A stretch of 41,661 nt of DNA, from NCBI GenBank assembly GCA_001784155.1, contig MFPL01000010.1:1-41661 (forward strand), read 5' to 3'. The position numbers and the translations under genes are program-made. The DNA is from Candidatus Levybacteria bacterium RIFCSPLOWO2_12_FULL_41_12. Lineage in GTDB: Bacteria > Patescibacteriota > Microgenomatia > Levybacterales > UBA12049. How positions within the stretch are numbered: position 1 is the stretch's first letter; each line of letters opens with the position of its first letter. A model generated the notes under the pieces. The model was given only the letters and a program-made list of their open reading frames with translations, made no database searches and was not told the DNA's origin. Below, piece after piece: positions 30,868 through 38,367 of the stretch.

Positions 30868-31149
30868 ATGAATCCCGTTAGAGACCGATTCTATTATGTT
30901 TACATACTTCAGAGTTTGAAGAATAAACATTGGTATACAGGCTACACGAGTGATTTACGCAAGCGTTTCGACGAGCATCAGATGAATAAATCAACATATA
31001 CGAAAGGTAAAGGGCCATTTAAAATAATCTATTACGAAGCTTCATTGCATGAGGAGGATGCAATGGCGAGAGAAAAATATCTCAAATCCGGGATGGGCAA
31101 AAGATATTTGAAAAACAGGGTGAAACGCTCGCTGGCTCTAACGGGATGA
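30868..31149 (+). CDS. GIY-YIG nuclease-like protein bounded by terminal inverted repeats
   Basis: 93 residues with FYYVYILQSLKNKHWYTGYT (GIY and YIG strands), DLRKRFDEHQ and REKYLKSGMGKRYLKNR, the usual single-domain GIY-YIG layout. The reading frame begins ATGAATCCCGTTAGAG (MNPVRDR) and ends CTCTAACGGGATGA (LTG, stop). These ends form perfect 12-bp inverted repeats at 30872-30883 and 31136-31147. The stop overlaps the topA ATG by 4 nt, so the right-hand repeat also supplies the topA start codon. The family is a nuclease; the boundary repeats suggest a small mobile unit, which is inference. Confidence 0.88.
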   Translation: MNPVRDRFYYVYILQSLKNKHWYTGYTSDLRKRFDEHQMNKSTYTKGKGPFKIIYYEASLHEEDAMAREKYLKSGMGKRYLKNRVKRSLALTG

Positions 31150-33278
31150 AGAACTTAGTAATTGTCGAAAGTCCTACGAAGGCACGAACAATCGGGCGTT
31201 TTTTGGGAGCGGATTTTGAGGTTATTGCCTCAATGGGGCATATTTATGATTTACCAAAGAGCACGCTTGGAGTTGATACCCAGCACAATTTTGATCCCCA
31301 ATACGAACTTGTTAAAGACAAAAAAAAGACCATAGATACCCTAAAAAAAGCGGCAAAAACTGCGGACAGAATTATTTTGGCAACAGATTTGGATAGGGAA
31401 GGAGAAGCAATTGCTTATCATATCGCTCAAAATTTAGGTAAAAAAGATGCTGAGAGGATTGTTTTTCACGAAATCACAAAAGAAGCGATCGATGAAGCGC
31501 TTGCCTCTCCTAAGAAAATAAACCAGGATTTGGTAGATGCGCAGACAGCGCGGCGCGTTCTCGACAGATTAGTAGGTTATAAGCTTTCTCCTATTCTTTG
31601 GCAGAAAGTAAGACGCGGCTTGTCCGCAGGACGCGTGCAGTCAGTAGCGCTCCGCCTGATTGTCGAGCGCGAGCGGGAAATTGAAAAATTCAGAAAGGAA
31701 AACTATTGGACGATAATAGTTTCCCTTTCAACAACTAACAAACAACGATTAACCGCTAAAAAGTCAGAAATTAGTAGTGAGAGGTTGGAAGTTGGCGGAA
31801 CGCCTTTTGATCTTACGGAAATAAAGGGCGAGAAAATAGAAATTAATGAGAAATTAGATTTATATGATGGGCAGTACAAGTTCACAAAAACAACCATTGA
31901 TACCGAAAAACGAGCAAAAGAAATCGAAGCAGATTTAGCCTCGCAAGGGGACGCCTTGCGAGGCTATGTGGTGTCCGATGTTTTGAAAAAAGAAACCAGA
32001 CGCACTCCTCCGCCTCCCTATACCACTTCCACCCTTCAGCAGGACGCTGCGAGGCGGATGGGTCTCTCGGGGAAAAGGACAATGCAGCTGGCACAAAAAC
32101 TTTATGAAGAAGGCTATATTACTTATCACAGGACTGATTCGGTCTCGATGGCTGAGGCAGCAAGAAAGCAAATGGCAGACTATGTAAAGAAAGAGTTTGG
32201 TGAAAAATACTTGTCTACCAAGCCTCGATATTACAAAGCTACACAAAAAAACGCACAGGAGGCACACGAAGCAATAAGACCGACGAAAGCTAGCATTCAG
32301 CACGAAGCAGTCAGTGCTGAGCTTGGTCCGCAGTTTGGCCGGCTTTATGAGCTCATATGGAGAAGGGCAATTGCGACACAAATGGCAGACGCAATTACGG
32401 AATCGACAAGTGTTTTGGTAGATGCGGGTAAGGGTGCGTATACCCTTAAGGCCAACGGGTCCGTACTTGTTTTTGAGGGGTTTTTAAAGATCAATCCCTA
32501 TGCTTTGGAAGACAAGAGACTGCCTGATTTTATTGCCAAGGAAAGCCTGGATTTTATTTCCGCACTATCAGAAGCGCATGAGAGCCTGCCACCTCCGAGG
32601 TATAACGACGCTTCAATCATTAAAACTCTTGAGGAAAAAGGAATCGGAAGGCCGTCAACTTACGCCACAATTATTTCTACAATTGAATCTCGAGGATACA
32701 TTGAGCGGGAAGAAGGAAAGTTTAAGCCGACAAGTGTAGGATTTGCGGTAAATGATTTTTTAGTAGCTAATTTTTCAAGCGTTGATGATATTCCATTTAC
32801 TGCTCTTATGGAGGATGAGCTAGACGCGGTGGCTAATGGCACAAAGAAATGGGTACCTGTAGTTGAAGAGTTTTATACTCCTTTTGAAAAATTATTAAAT
32901 GGCATGAAAGATGTTGCCAGGGTAAAAATTGCGGTTGAGGAAACAGATGAGGATTGTCCAGAGTGCAAAAAAGGAAATCTCGTTATTCGAACCGGAAGGT
33001 TTGGAAGATTCTTGTCTTGCGGAAGGTTTCCGGATTGTAAATTCACCAAGCCTTTAGTTCAAGAAACTAATTTAACTTGCCCAAAATGCGGAGATGGAGC
33101 CAGCCCGCCATCGCTACGCTCAGGCGTTAGCGGGCGAGGAAAAATTGTGATCAAAAAGACCAGAAGAGGCCGAAAGTTCTATGGTTGCAGTAATTACCCC
33201 GCCTGCACATTTGCGGCATGGAAGCTCGAGGATATAAAGAAAGAGCAGCCTGCTCCAGAGGTTCAACCTAATGCCTGA
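31146..33278 (+). CDS. topA: DNA topoisomerase I (type IA) with repeat-derived inserts
   Basis: Relaxes negative supercoils. The Toprim domain begins LVIVESPTKARTIGRFLG, with ATDLDREGEAIAYHI near 80; the active-site Tyr is in YEEGYITYHRTDS near 325. Two zinc-finger-like C-terminal repeats follow (CPECKKGNLVIRTGRFGRFLSC; CPKCG...FYGCSNYPAC). Three inserts unlike the family are encoded by repeats: a heptad palindrome (residues ~195-218), REP copy D (~264-274, LASQGDALRG) and a family-2 palindrome inside the last zinc finger (~650-664, DGASPPSLRSGVSGR). All keep the frame. 710 residues. Its start codon lies in the right terminal repeat of the GIY-YIG unit. Confidence 0.95.
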   Translation: MKNLVIVESPTKARTIGRFLGADFEVIASMGHIYDLPKSTLGVDTQHNFDPQYELVKDKKKTIDTLKKAAKTADRIILATDLDREGEAIAYHIAQNLGKKDAERIVFHEITKEAIDEALASPKKINQDLVDAQTARRVLDRLVGYKLSPILWQKVRRGLSAGRVQSVALRLIVEREREIEKFRKENYWTIIVSLSTTNKQRLTAKKSEISSERLEVGGTPFDLTEIKGEKIEINEKLDLYDGQYKFTKTTIDTEKRAKEIEADLASQGDALRGYVVSDVLKKETRRTPPPPYTTSTLQQDAARRMGLSGKRTMQLAQKLYEEGYITYHRTDSVSMAEAARKQMADYVKKEFGEKYLSTKPRYYKATQKNAQEAHEAIRPTKASIQHEAVSAELGPQFGRLYELIWRRAIATQMADAITESTSVLVDAGKGAYTLKANGSVLVFEGFLKINPYALEDKRLPDFIAKESLDFISALSEAHESLPPPRYNDASIIKTLEEKGIGRPSTYATIISTIESRGYIEREEGKFKPTSVGFAVNDFLVANFSSVDDIPFTALMEDELDAVANGTKKWVPVVEEFYTPFEKLLNGMKDVARVKIAVEETDEDCPECKKGNLVIRTGRFGRFLSCGRFPDCKFTKPLVQETNLTCPKCGDGASPPSLRSGVSGRGKIVIKKTRRGRKFYGCSNYPACTFAAWKLEDIKKEQPAPEVQPNA
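31728..31799. repeat. Heptad palindrome inside topA
   Basis: Left arm CAACAACTAACAAACAACG...; right arm TTAGTAG, TGAGAGG, TTGGAAG, TTGGCGG. The arms are complementary and the whole is translated. Confidence 0.7.
31936..31966. repeat. REP palindrome, family 1, copy D (inside topA)
   Basis: Perfect 13-bp arms TAGCCTCGCAAGG / CCTTGCGAGGCTA with centre GGACG, the reverse complement of copy C next to RAYT about 14 kb away. Confidence 0.92.
33103..33135. repeat. REP-like palindrome, family 2, inside the topA zinc finger
   Basis: GCCCGCCATCGC...GCGTTAGCGGGC imperfect palindrome, related to 10396-10436 and 33308-33348 on the other strand. Confidence 0.75.
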
Positions 33279-33307
33279 GCTTTAGTTCTGGTGGGCAGGC
33301 CAAAATG

Positions 33308-33348
33308 CCCCGCCTGCAATTGCCTGAGCAAAGCGATGGCAGGCAGGG
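33308..33348. repeat. REP-like palindrome, family 2, downstream of topA
   Basis: CCCCGCCTGCAATTGCC...GCGATGGCAGGCAGGG, matching the copy in the tRNA cluster at 10396-10436. Confidence 0.75.
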
Positions 33349-33395
33349 ACTTCGCCGCGTGTTGAGCGAAGCGAAATCCTGAACTAGTCGAGGGA

Positions 33396-33425
33396 GAAAC
33401 TCGAGGATATCAAGAAAGAACAAAG
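33396..33425 (+). repeat. Second copy of the topA 3'-tail sequence
   Basis: ACTCGAGGATATCAAGAAAG matches GCTCGAGGATATAAAGAAAG at 33224-33243 in the topA coding end (KLEDIKKE). A palindromic element lies between the two. Confidence 0.7.
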
Positions 33426-33521
33426 ATCTTAAAGATTTCCTTTTTCTTCTCTTGTTCCGACCAGAGAAGCAGAAACTCTCGCCAAGTCTTGCCTCATGCA
33501 TTCAAATTCTCGTTCGTTCTT

Positions 33522-33580
33522 CGGGTAATTTCACCCCTTCCGCAACAAGTTTGTGCGGAATTCCCCTGAATCACTCGCTC
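33522..33580. repeat. 59-bp dispersed repeat with covarying hairpin, copy 2
   Basis: CGGGTAATTTCACCCC start, TTCCGCA/TGCGGAA arms at 33538-33544/33554-33560. It is the partner of 24086-24144. Confidence 0.8.
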
Positions 33581-33621
33581 AAATTTTCATGCTTTCGCCT
33601 TCGAATCGGCGAATTTATTAC

Positions 33622-33717
33622 GGGAAAAACCTAGAAGATATCAAAAAACTACTGGGTGAATTTGCTTGCAGTGAGCTAGTCGAACCTGAAGGTGGTGAGA
33701 ATTTCCTAGAAAACTAG
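33622..33717 (+). pseudogene. Third, detached topA-like tail with an open frame to a stop
   Basis: Reads GKNLEDIKKLLGEFACSELV and on to ENFLEN and a stop at 33715-33717. NLEDIKK repeats the KLEDIKK at the annotated topA C-terminus (33222-33247) and at 33396-33425. It may be the original topA 3' end, displaced by inserted palindromes. It overlaps the convergent gene's stop by 12 nt. The rest of the 33279-33705 gap is repeats only. Confidence 0.5.
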
Positions 33718-34806
33718 GGAGTTAAGGACAGATTGGAAACCTTTATCAAAATCATTTGGGGGCGGCGGGCTGTAGGTAGAAATAATATAGAACTTGTTTC
33801 CTTTCGCTCCAAAATATTCCGGACCTCCTCCGCTATTGTCTAGCGCACCTGCCTTATATCCTGAAATATTACCTATTTGTGTAGAGGTGAATGTTGAAGA
33901 ATCAGTGCAGAAATTTGTTGTTTGGCAGTAATAGTCTCGCCTTCCCGTCTTTCCGTCATAGTTATAAACTTTTATGAATAAATAACCACCGTTTGCGGGA
34001 TGGATATCCAGGCCGGAATCGCGAAAAACAGCCGTCCAGCCAGCGGGGAGACTATATTTAATATTTTCCAAACTCGCCCCATTTATTTGAGGAATTGGAG
34101 TGGCTGTTGGTTTAACAGTGTTAGAAGAATTAGTGAATTTGAGGGTGGAGAGCATTTGATTGGCGATTTTCTCCATCTTATCGATGTTTTCTTTAGAAAC
34201 AGTTGAAGAATAATCTTGAGAATTAAAGGTAATTCTAAAAACTTTGCCGCCTGTTTTCGATAAGTAATAGTCAAAACCGCTTTGAGAATCAATAACTTCA
34301 ACGCCGGCGTAGTTATTTACTGTTACATTTTTGAATTGAGCCTGTTGAAGTTCTCTTTTTGCAACTTCAAGGGGAGTTCCGGAATCTGCACGAAAAAGTA
34401 TAGATAAATTTGGACCAAATCCGTCTGAAGTATCTTTTCTATTATCATCTCCCGTCAAATAAAATCTATCCTGCTTAAAACTAACATTTGATGGGTATTT
34501 TATGGAATATCCACCTCCGTTGTATGTTTTCCAATTTGCAGTTTCGTCAATTGGGGTGGGAGTAGGAGTTTCGATCGTTGTTGAAACTGGTGTTTTTTGA
34601 GAGTTCTGGCCGAGTTTGTAGACTCCAAATAAGAGCGAGGACAAAAGAATTAGGCCAAAAATTCCGAGCAAAAATAGCTTGCTCGACAGAAAGGAGAACT
34701 TGGAATCGCTTGGCGGGGGAGCAGGCGTTTCAGGTTGAATATTCGGATCTTGAACAGCTTGTTCTGGATTTTCTCCGCCAGAGGCGGATTTCATTTCATT
34801 CAACAT
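33706..34806 (-). CDS. Membrane-anchored protein with two PsbP-like domains
   Basis: 366 residues. The Pro-rich cytoplasmic N-terminus is followed by one membrane helix (LFLLGIFGLILLSSLLFGVY, near 44-63), a TP-rich linker (SKTPVSTTIETPTPTPIDET region), then a domain starting NWKTYNGGGYSIKYPSNVSF that resembles PsbP/DUF1795-type folds, a second TPTP linker and a further domain (YSLPAGWTAVFRDSGLDIHP). The layout and the WKTY...YSxKYPS motif match the next gene upstream, so the two are paralogues. The ATG shares one base with that gene's stop. Extracytoplasmic placement follows from the helix; ligand and role are unknown. Confidence 0.7.
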   Translation of the reverse strand: MLNEMKSASGGENPEQAVQDPNIQPETPAPPPSDSKFSFLSSKLFLLGIFGLILLSSLLFGVYKLGQNSQKTPVSTTIETPTPTPIDETANWKTYNGGGYSIKYPSNVSFKQDRFYLTGDDNRKDTSDGFGPNLSILFRADSGTPLEVAKRELQQAQFKNVTVNNYAGVEVIDSQSGFDYYLSKTGGKVFRITFNSQDYSSTVSKENIDKMEKIANQMLSTLKFTNSSNTVKPTATPIPQINGASLENIKYSLPAGWTAVFRDSGLDIHPANGGYLFIKVYNYDGKTGRRDYYCQTTNFCTDSSTFTSTQIGNISGYKAGALDNSGGGPEYFGAKGNKFYIISTYSPPPPNDFDKGFQSVLNSLVF

Positions 34807-35504
34807 TATAAAAATTTAAAACTTGAAAGAAAGTTAGTTTTTATATCTTCCGAGACTCCTCTGTCGAAGTGGATTAGGTGTTTTATGCCTGCCTTTTCAA
34901 AATAAATGTCCTCGCTCCAGTCTGGGATCGGACCCTCAGCCGTTGGTTTTTTTACTGAAATATAGTCCCGCGCCGCAACGCCATCAATTGTTATGTTTGA
35001 CTTGGTTACTTCCACATAATCATCCGTAACAGGTTCTGTAAACGATTCGGCTGTGACGACTTCGATCGTAAATCTTCCGCCTCTTCCGCAGGTCTCGAAA
35101 GTCTCCTCGTCTTTCGTATCTGTTTCTTTCCTTGTTCTTAAAACAAGCTCCTCGTCCGGACAAATTAAGCGGACAAACATATCAGACGGGTATTTAACAG
35201 AGTATTTACTCGCCGTATTTGTATATGTTTTCCAATCCGCTGTAGGATCGGGCGCATTTGTCGGAGAAGGAGAAGCTGTTTGTTTTTCGGTTTGTTGCGG
35301 GGCGGGCGTTGGACCGGCCTTTTGGTTGTTTAATCCTAATTGATTGTAGGCAAAATATCCGCCGAGAGGAATGAGAAGAAAGAGTAATAATCCTATTACG
35401 ACAAGAGGCCATTTCGATTTCGGATTTGGGTTTGTAGATTTTGCTTCAGGAGAAGCCGTTTGTTCTGCCGTTTCACTTGTTGTTTTCTTTACTTCTTCTG
35501 CCAT
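34806..35504 (-). CDS. Membrane-anchored protein with one PsbP-like domain
   Basis: 232 residues: short polar N-terminus, one membrane helix (WPLVVIGLLLFLLIPLGGYF, near 33-52), a TP/SP linker, then DWKTYTNTASKYSVKYPSDM and a beta-rich outer domain containing two cysteines (RLICPDEE, FETCGRGG). It shares the WKTY...YSVKYPS motif and layout with its downstream paralogue. A TTGACA box in the end of the EamA gene and an AATACT -10 exactly six bases before ATG suggest a leaderless transcript. Function unknown, probably at the cell envelope. Confidence 0.7.
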   Translation of the reverse strand: MAEEVKKTTSETAEQTASPEAKSTNPNPKSKWPLVVIGLLLFLLIPLGGYFAYNQLGLNNQKAGPTPAPQQTEKQTASPSPTNAPDPTADWKTYTNTASKYSVKYPSDMFVRLICPDEELVLRTRKETDTKDEETFETCGRGGRFTIEVVTAESFTEPVTDDYVEVTKSNITIDGVAARDYISVKKPTAEGPIPDWSEDIYFEKAGIKHLIHFDRGVSEDIKTNFLSSFKFL

Positions 35505-35510
35505 AAGCGG

Positions 35511-35539
35511 AGTATTTCAAAGTTTCTGCTCGATGTCAA
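35511..35539 (-). promoter_or_regulatory. Promoter of the PsbP-like pair
   Basis: Minus strand TTGACA (35534-35539, within the EamA 3' end), 17-nt spacer, AATACT (35511-35516), then six bases and ATG. Confidence 0.6.
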
Positions 35540-36437
35540 TTATTTCTTTTTTGCTTGACGCATTGATTATAAAATACGTTCCTAGAAAAGCTATGGTTCC
35601 TCCCACAATTACTCCTGGCGTTAGCCCTTCTCCAAGGAGTACTGCGGCCCAGACAAAAGTAGCTACAGGCTGAAGATAAACTATTGTTGAGGCTGCGAGT
35701 GGGGAGCCGTGCTTGATGGCATATTGGTGAAGAGTGTAATAGGCAACTGTCATTATCGCGCCTACGTAGAAGATTGAAAATAGAGCAAGACGGGAAATGT
35801 TAAAAATTTTTGTCCCCGAAGTTAGGACTTCATATAAAGTTAAAGGCGCCATTGCAAAAAGCGTAGTGAAGGAAAGAACGATTACTATTTGGATTGGTGA
35901 AAAATTAATGTGCAGCTTTTTTGAGAGAACGGAATAAAGAGAAAAAGTCAAAACGGCAAGCATAATTAAAAGATTGCCTATTAAATTTCCGCTGAAAGGG
36001 TTTGAGTTCAGAACCGGAAGAATAACGATTACGCCGGCTCCGATGAAGCCTAAAATAATTCCAAGAACCTTTTTTGAATTAACTCTTTCATTAAGAATAA
36101 GATAAGAAAGTCCTGCAATAACCACCGGTGAAATAACGTAAATAATTTGGGAAATCGAAGCTGTGGTGAGCCTAACTCCATAGGCAAATATGAGAAAATT
36201 TGCCGTGAGGAAAAGCGTGACCAAAATTGTCTTAATCAAGTTTTTATCAAGCTTTATTCTGTACTTTATTAAAAAAGGCAAAACAACTAGCGTCGATAGG
36301 CAGGCTCTTAGGAATGTGAAAAGCGCAGGAGAAGTTTCCTTGAGAGCAATTTTGGCAAATACTGGAGCTGCTCCGCCTACTATAACCGCCGTAAAAATTG
36401 CCAAATAAACAATAGACCGATCATTTAAATTCTTCAC
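35517..36437 (-). CDS. EamA/DMT-family membrane transporter
   Basis: 306 residues from GTG 36437. Ten hydrophobic helices in two EamA repeats: AIFTAVIVGGAAPVFAKIAL... FLRACLSTLVVLPF (first) and LLIMLAVLTFSLYSVLSKKL... TIVYLQPVATFVWAAVLLGE (second). The GTG start is preferred over an upstream ATG because its G is also the last base of the preceding gene's TAG stop (TAGTG), a typical coupled start. DMT members export or import metabolites such as amino acids or nucleotides; the substrate here cannot be told. Confidence 0.88.
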   Translation of the reverse strand: MKNLNDRSIVYLAIFTAVIVGGAAPVFAKIALKETSPALFTFLRACLSTLVVLPFLIKYRIKLDKNLIKTILVTLFLTANFLIFAYGVRLTTASISQIIYVISPVVIAGLSYLILNERVNSKKVLGIILGFIGAGVIVILPVLNSNPFSGNLIGNLLIMLAVLTFSLYSVLSKKLHINFSPIQIVIVLSFTTLFAMAPLTLYEVLTSGTKIFNISRLALFSIFYVGAIMTVAYYTLHQYAIKHGSPLAASTIVYLQPVATFVWAAVLLGEGLTPGVIVGGTIAFLGTYFIINASSKKEIIDIEQKL

Positions 36438-36886
36438 TAAAATTTGATTGCGAGGAAAACTAAGGCCGCCAGAACTGCGACCTGACCTATTACTCCCCAT
36501 GGTTTAGCCATCGGCCTGTCGAAGAGCATCTGGAATCTATACGCCCACGTAAAGGGCGGGAAATTCCACTTTAGAAAAAGATATGGGGCGGTGGCCCAGT
36601 CAAAAAATTGTGCCGCAATGACCATAATAAATGCATATGCGTAGCTGGTTTGCGGGAAAAGAAAATATACTAGAAGAAAAGACAAAGTGAAGCTCATTAT
36701 GACATCGACAACGGAATTCCTTATAAAAATGTTTTCGCTTTTTTTGTATCTTTCAAATCCGGTGTCCCAATGTGGAAAGAAATCTGCTGCGACGTGTGAT
36801 GCAAGGGCAAGGGGGATGGCTAAGGCTGGATTTCCTATTTTTGCTGCTATTACAGTTCCAATCACAGCGTGTCCGGTTGCAGTCAT
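36437..36886 (-). CDS. YdjM/DUF457-like membrane metal-dependent hydrolase
   Basis: About 149 residues from the second Met, which follows the promoter -10 by 7 nt; an ATG nine bases upstream is also possible. ATGHAVIGTVIAAK at the start and ASHVAADFFPHWD (near residue 33-45) are the metal-ligand patterns of the YdjM/LexA-induced inner-membrane hydrolase family. About four membrane helices are seen. The biochemical role of the family is not settled. The stop shares one base with the EamA GTG start. Confidence 0.75.
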   Translation of the reverse strand: MTATGHAVIGTVIAAKIGNPALAIPLALASHVAADFFPHWDTGFERYKKSENIFIRNSVVDVIMSFTLSFLLVYFLFPQTSYAYAFIMVIAAQFFDWATAPYLFLKWNFPPFTWAYRFQMLFDRPMAKPWGVIGQVAVLAALVFLAIKF

Positions 36887-36964
36887 AGAAATCATTATGA
36901 CCCAATAAGTTTTGTTCTGTCAAGGAAAGATTTGACAAATGAGCTTTTATACGTCACGATTTAA

Positions 36965-37819
36965 ATGATGGGTAAGAAAGTACTTATTGTCTTCTTTGGT
37001 ATTTCGATTTTTCTTCTGGTAGCTTCTTCTTCTTTTGCTCACCACAAAGCCCGAGTATTAGGCGAATCAACTCAAGCAGCAGACTTGGTTTTCCCTAATA
37101 CCGTTACTGCGGGTCCAGGTTTTATCCTTCCCGATAGCCCTTTCTTCGTTTTAGATAATATCTGGCAAAAATTGAAGCTAGTTACCGCTTTCTCTCCTGA
37201 GGCGAAAGCAAAAATTAGGGCGCAAATTGCTGGAGAGAGATTGGCGGAATTGCGTATAATGCTCTCAAGAAATAATCCTGAAGGAATCGCAACCGCGCTC
37301 TCTCAAATAGAGAGCGACGCGACTCTTGCTGCAAAAGAGCTTTCCGATGCGTCTGCGAGCGGAGAGAATGTAGAAGAAGCAGCTAAAGAACTCAATGAAG
37401 CAATAAAGCTTCAGAGAGAAGTATTGGGAATACTGTCAGGGCAGACAAGGGGGTTTCTTAGGCTTGAGATTAAGGCAGCCAGGGAGAGTCTTAGGTCATC
37501 AAAGGTTGAGGTTGAAGACGAGCTGCCGGAAGAACTACTTGAAGATGAAATCAATGAAGCAGAAGAAGAGGGATTTGACGAGGATATAGAAGACGCGCTA
37601 GAGCTGACGGAGGATATAGAAGACGGAATTGAACTTGATGAAGACGAAGATGGGGAAGCAAGCGGGGAAGCAAAAAACGCTACTGAAAGTTTGAAAAAAC
37701 TTCAAGATATCGCGAATGAGCAGAAATCAGAAGTAAGCAATTCGGAATCATCCAACTCCGGATCGTCTGGTTCGGGAAGCGGTTCTTCAGGTTCCGGTAA
37801 AGGCTCGGATGACGATTAG
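36965..37819 (+). CDS. Secreted DUF5667-domain protein with acidic and Ser/Gly tails
   Basis: 284 residues. A signal peptide (VLIVFFGISIFLLVASSSFA, about 6-25) is followed by the DUF5667 signature LPDSPFFVLDNIWQKLKLVT...FSPEAKAKIRAQIAGERLAE (about 53-95). A helical domain continues to ~175, then a very acidic stretch (EDELPEELLEDEINEAEEEG and similar) to ~240, and a Ser/Gly-rich tail. DUF5667 is common in CPR and other envelope-poor bacteria; its function is unknown. The acidic part could bind cations. A second Met follows the first directly. Confidence 0.8.
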   Translation: MMGKKVLIVFFGISIFLLVASSSFAHHKARVLGESTQAADLVFPNTVTAGPGFILPDSPFFVLDNIWQKLKLVTAFSPEAKAKIRAQIAGERLAELRIMLSRNNPEGIATALSQIESDATLAAKELSDASASGENVEEAAKELNEAIKLQREVLGILSGQTRGFLRLEIKAARESLRSSKVEVEDELPEELLEDEINEAEEEGFDEDIEDALELTEDIEDGIELDEDEDGEASGEAKNATESLKKLQDIANEQKSEVSNSESSNSGSSGSGSGSSGSGKGSDDD

Positions 37820-37824
37820 TCTGC

Positions 37825-37830
37825 TATAAT
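37825..37830 (+). promoter_or_regulatory. Extended -10 box of the SpoU methyltransferase gene
   Basis: TG-C-TATAAT followed by exactly six bases and GTG 37837; no good -35, as expected for an extended -10. Fits a leaderless GTG start. Confidence 0.65.
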
Positions 37831-37836
37831 TGCAAA

Positions 37837-38367
37837 GTGAAACTGGGAGCGAAAGAACTTAGAACGAAGAGCCCAACACTTGAAGAGTTTGGAAAAATTA
37901 AGAAAAATCCGGTTTACATAATTCTAGATAATGTTCTGGATACATATAATATTGGCGCGATTTTTAGATTGGCAGATGCAGTGGCGGCAAAGAAAGTAAT
38001 TCTTTGTGGAGAAAGTGAAGTGCCTCCTCACACAAGAATAAAAAAGGCATCGATTAATACGACGGAATGGGTTACTTGGGAGTACGCCGAAACTGCGGTT
38101 TTGGCAATTAAAAATTTAAAACTAGAAATTGGAAATTTGACTGTAGTGGCAATTGAACAGAGTCCAAAAAGCGTTGCTTACGATGAATTTGATTATCAAT
38201 TTCCGTTAGTTCTTGTGGTGGGACATGAATCAGACGGGGTTTCAAATGAGGTTTTAAAAATAGCAGATGCAATTGTAGAAATTCCGATGTGGGGAGTGAA
38301 CAAATCTCTTAATGTTATGGTAAGTCTCGGTATAGTGCTTTTTAAGGCGATGGAAAAATCTCGGTAG
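37837..38367 (+). CDS. SpoU/TrmH-family RNA 2'-O-methyltransferase
   Basis: SPOUT-fold methylase of tRNA or rRNA. Motif 1 is NVLDTYNIGAIFRLADA (near residues 31-47), motif 2 VVGHESDGVSNEVL (near 128-141), and motif 3 IPMWGVNKSLNVMVSLGIVL (near 149-168). 176 residues equals a bare catalytic domain. GTG start placed by the extended -10 six bases upstream. Residues ~89-101 (IKNLKLEIGNLT) are encoded by heptad repeats and lie between motifs 1 and 2. The 3' end abuts the convergent HicA-like gene without a gap. Confidence 0.9.
   Translation: MKLGAKELRTKSPTLEEFGKIKKNPVYIILDNVLDTYNIGAIFRLADAVAAKKVILCGESEVPPHTRIKKASINTTEWVTWEYAETAVLAIKNLKLEIGNLTVVAIEQSPKSVAYDEFDYQFPLVLVVGHESDGVSNEVLKIADAIVEIPMWGVNKSLNVMVSLGIVLFKAMEKSR
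38104..38141. repeat. Heptad repeat inside the SpoU methyltransferase gene
   Basis: Units AAAAATT, TAAAACT, AGAAATT, GGAAATT; one arm only, in frame. Confidence 0.6.

Noticed and set aside
36920-36964. Promoter of the DUF5667 gene from TTGACA near 36932
   Set aside because: No acceptable -10 at 16-19 nt; the nearest TATACG is only 10 nt away.
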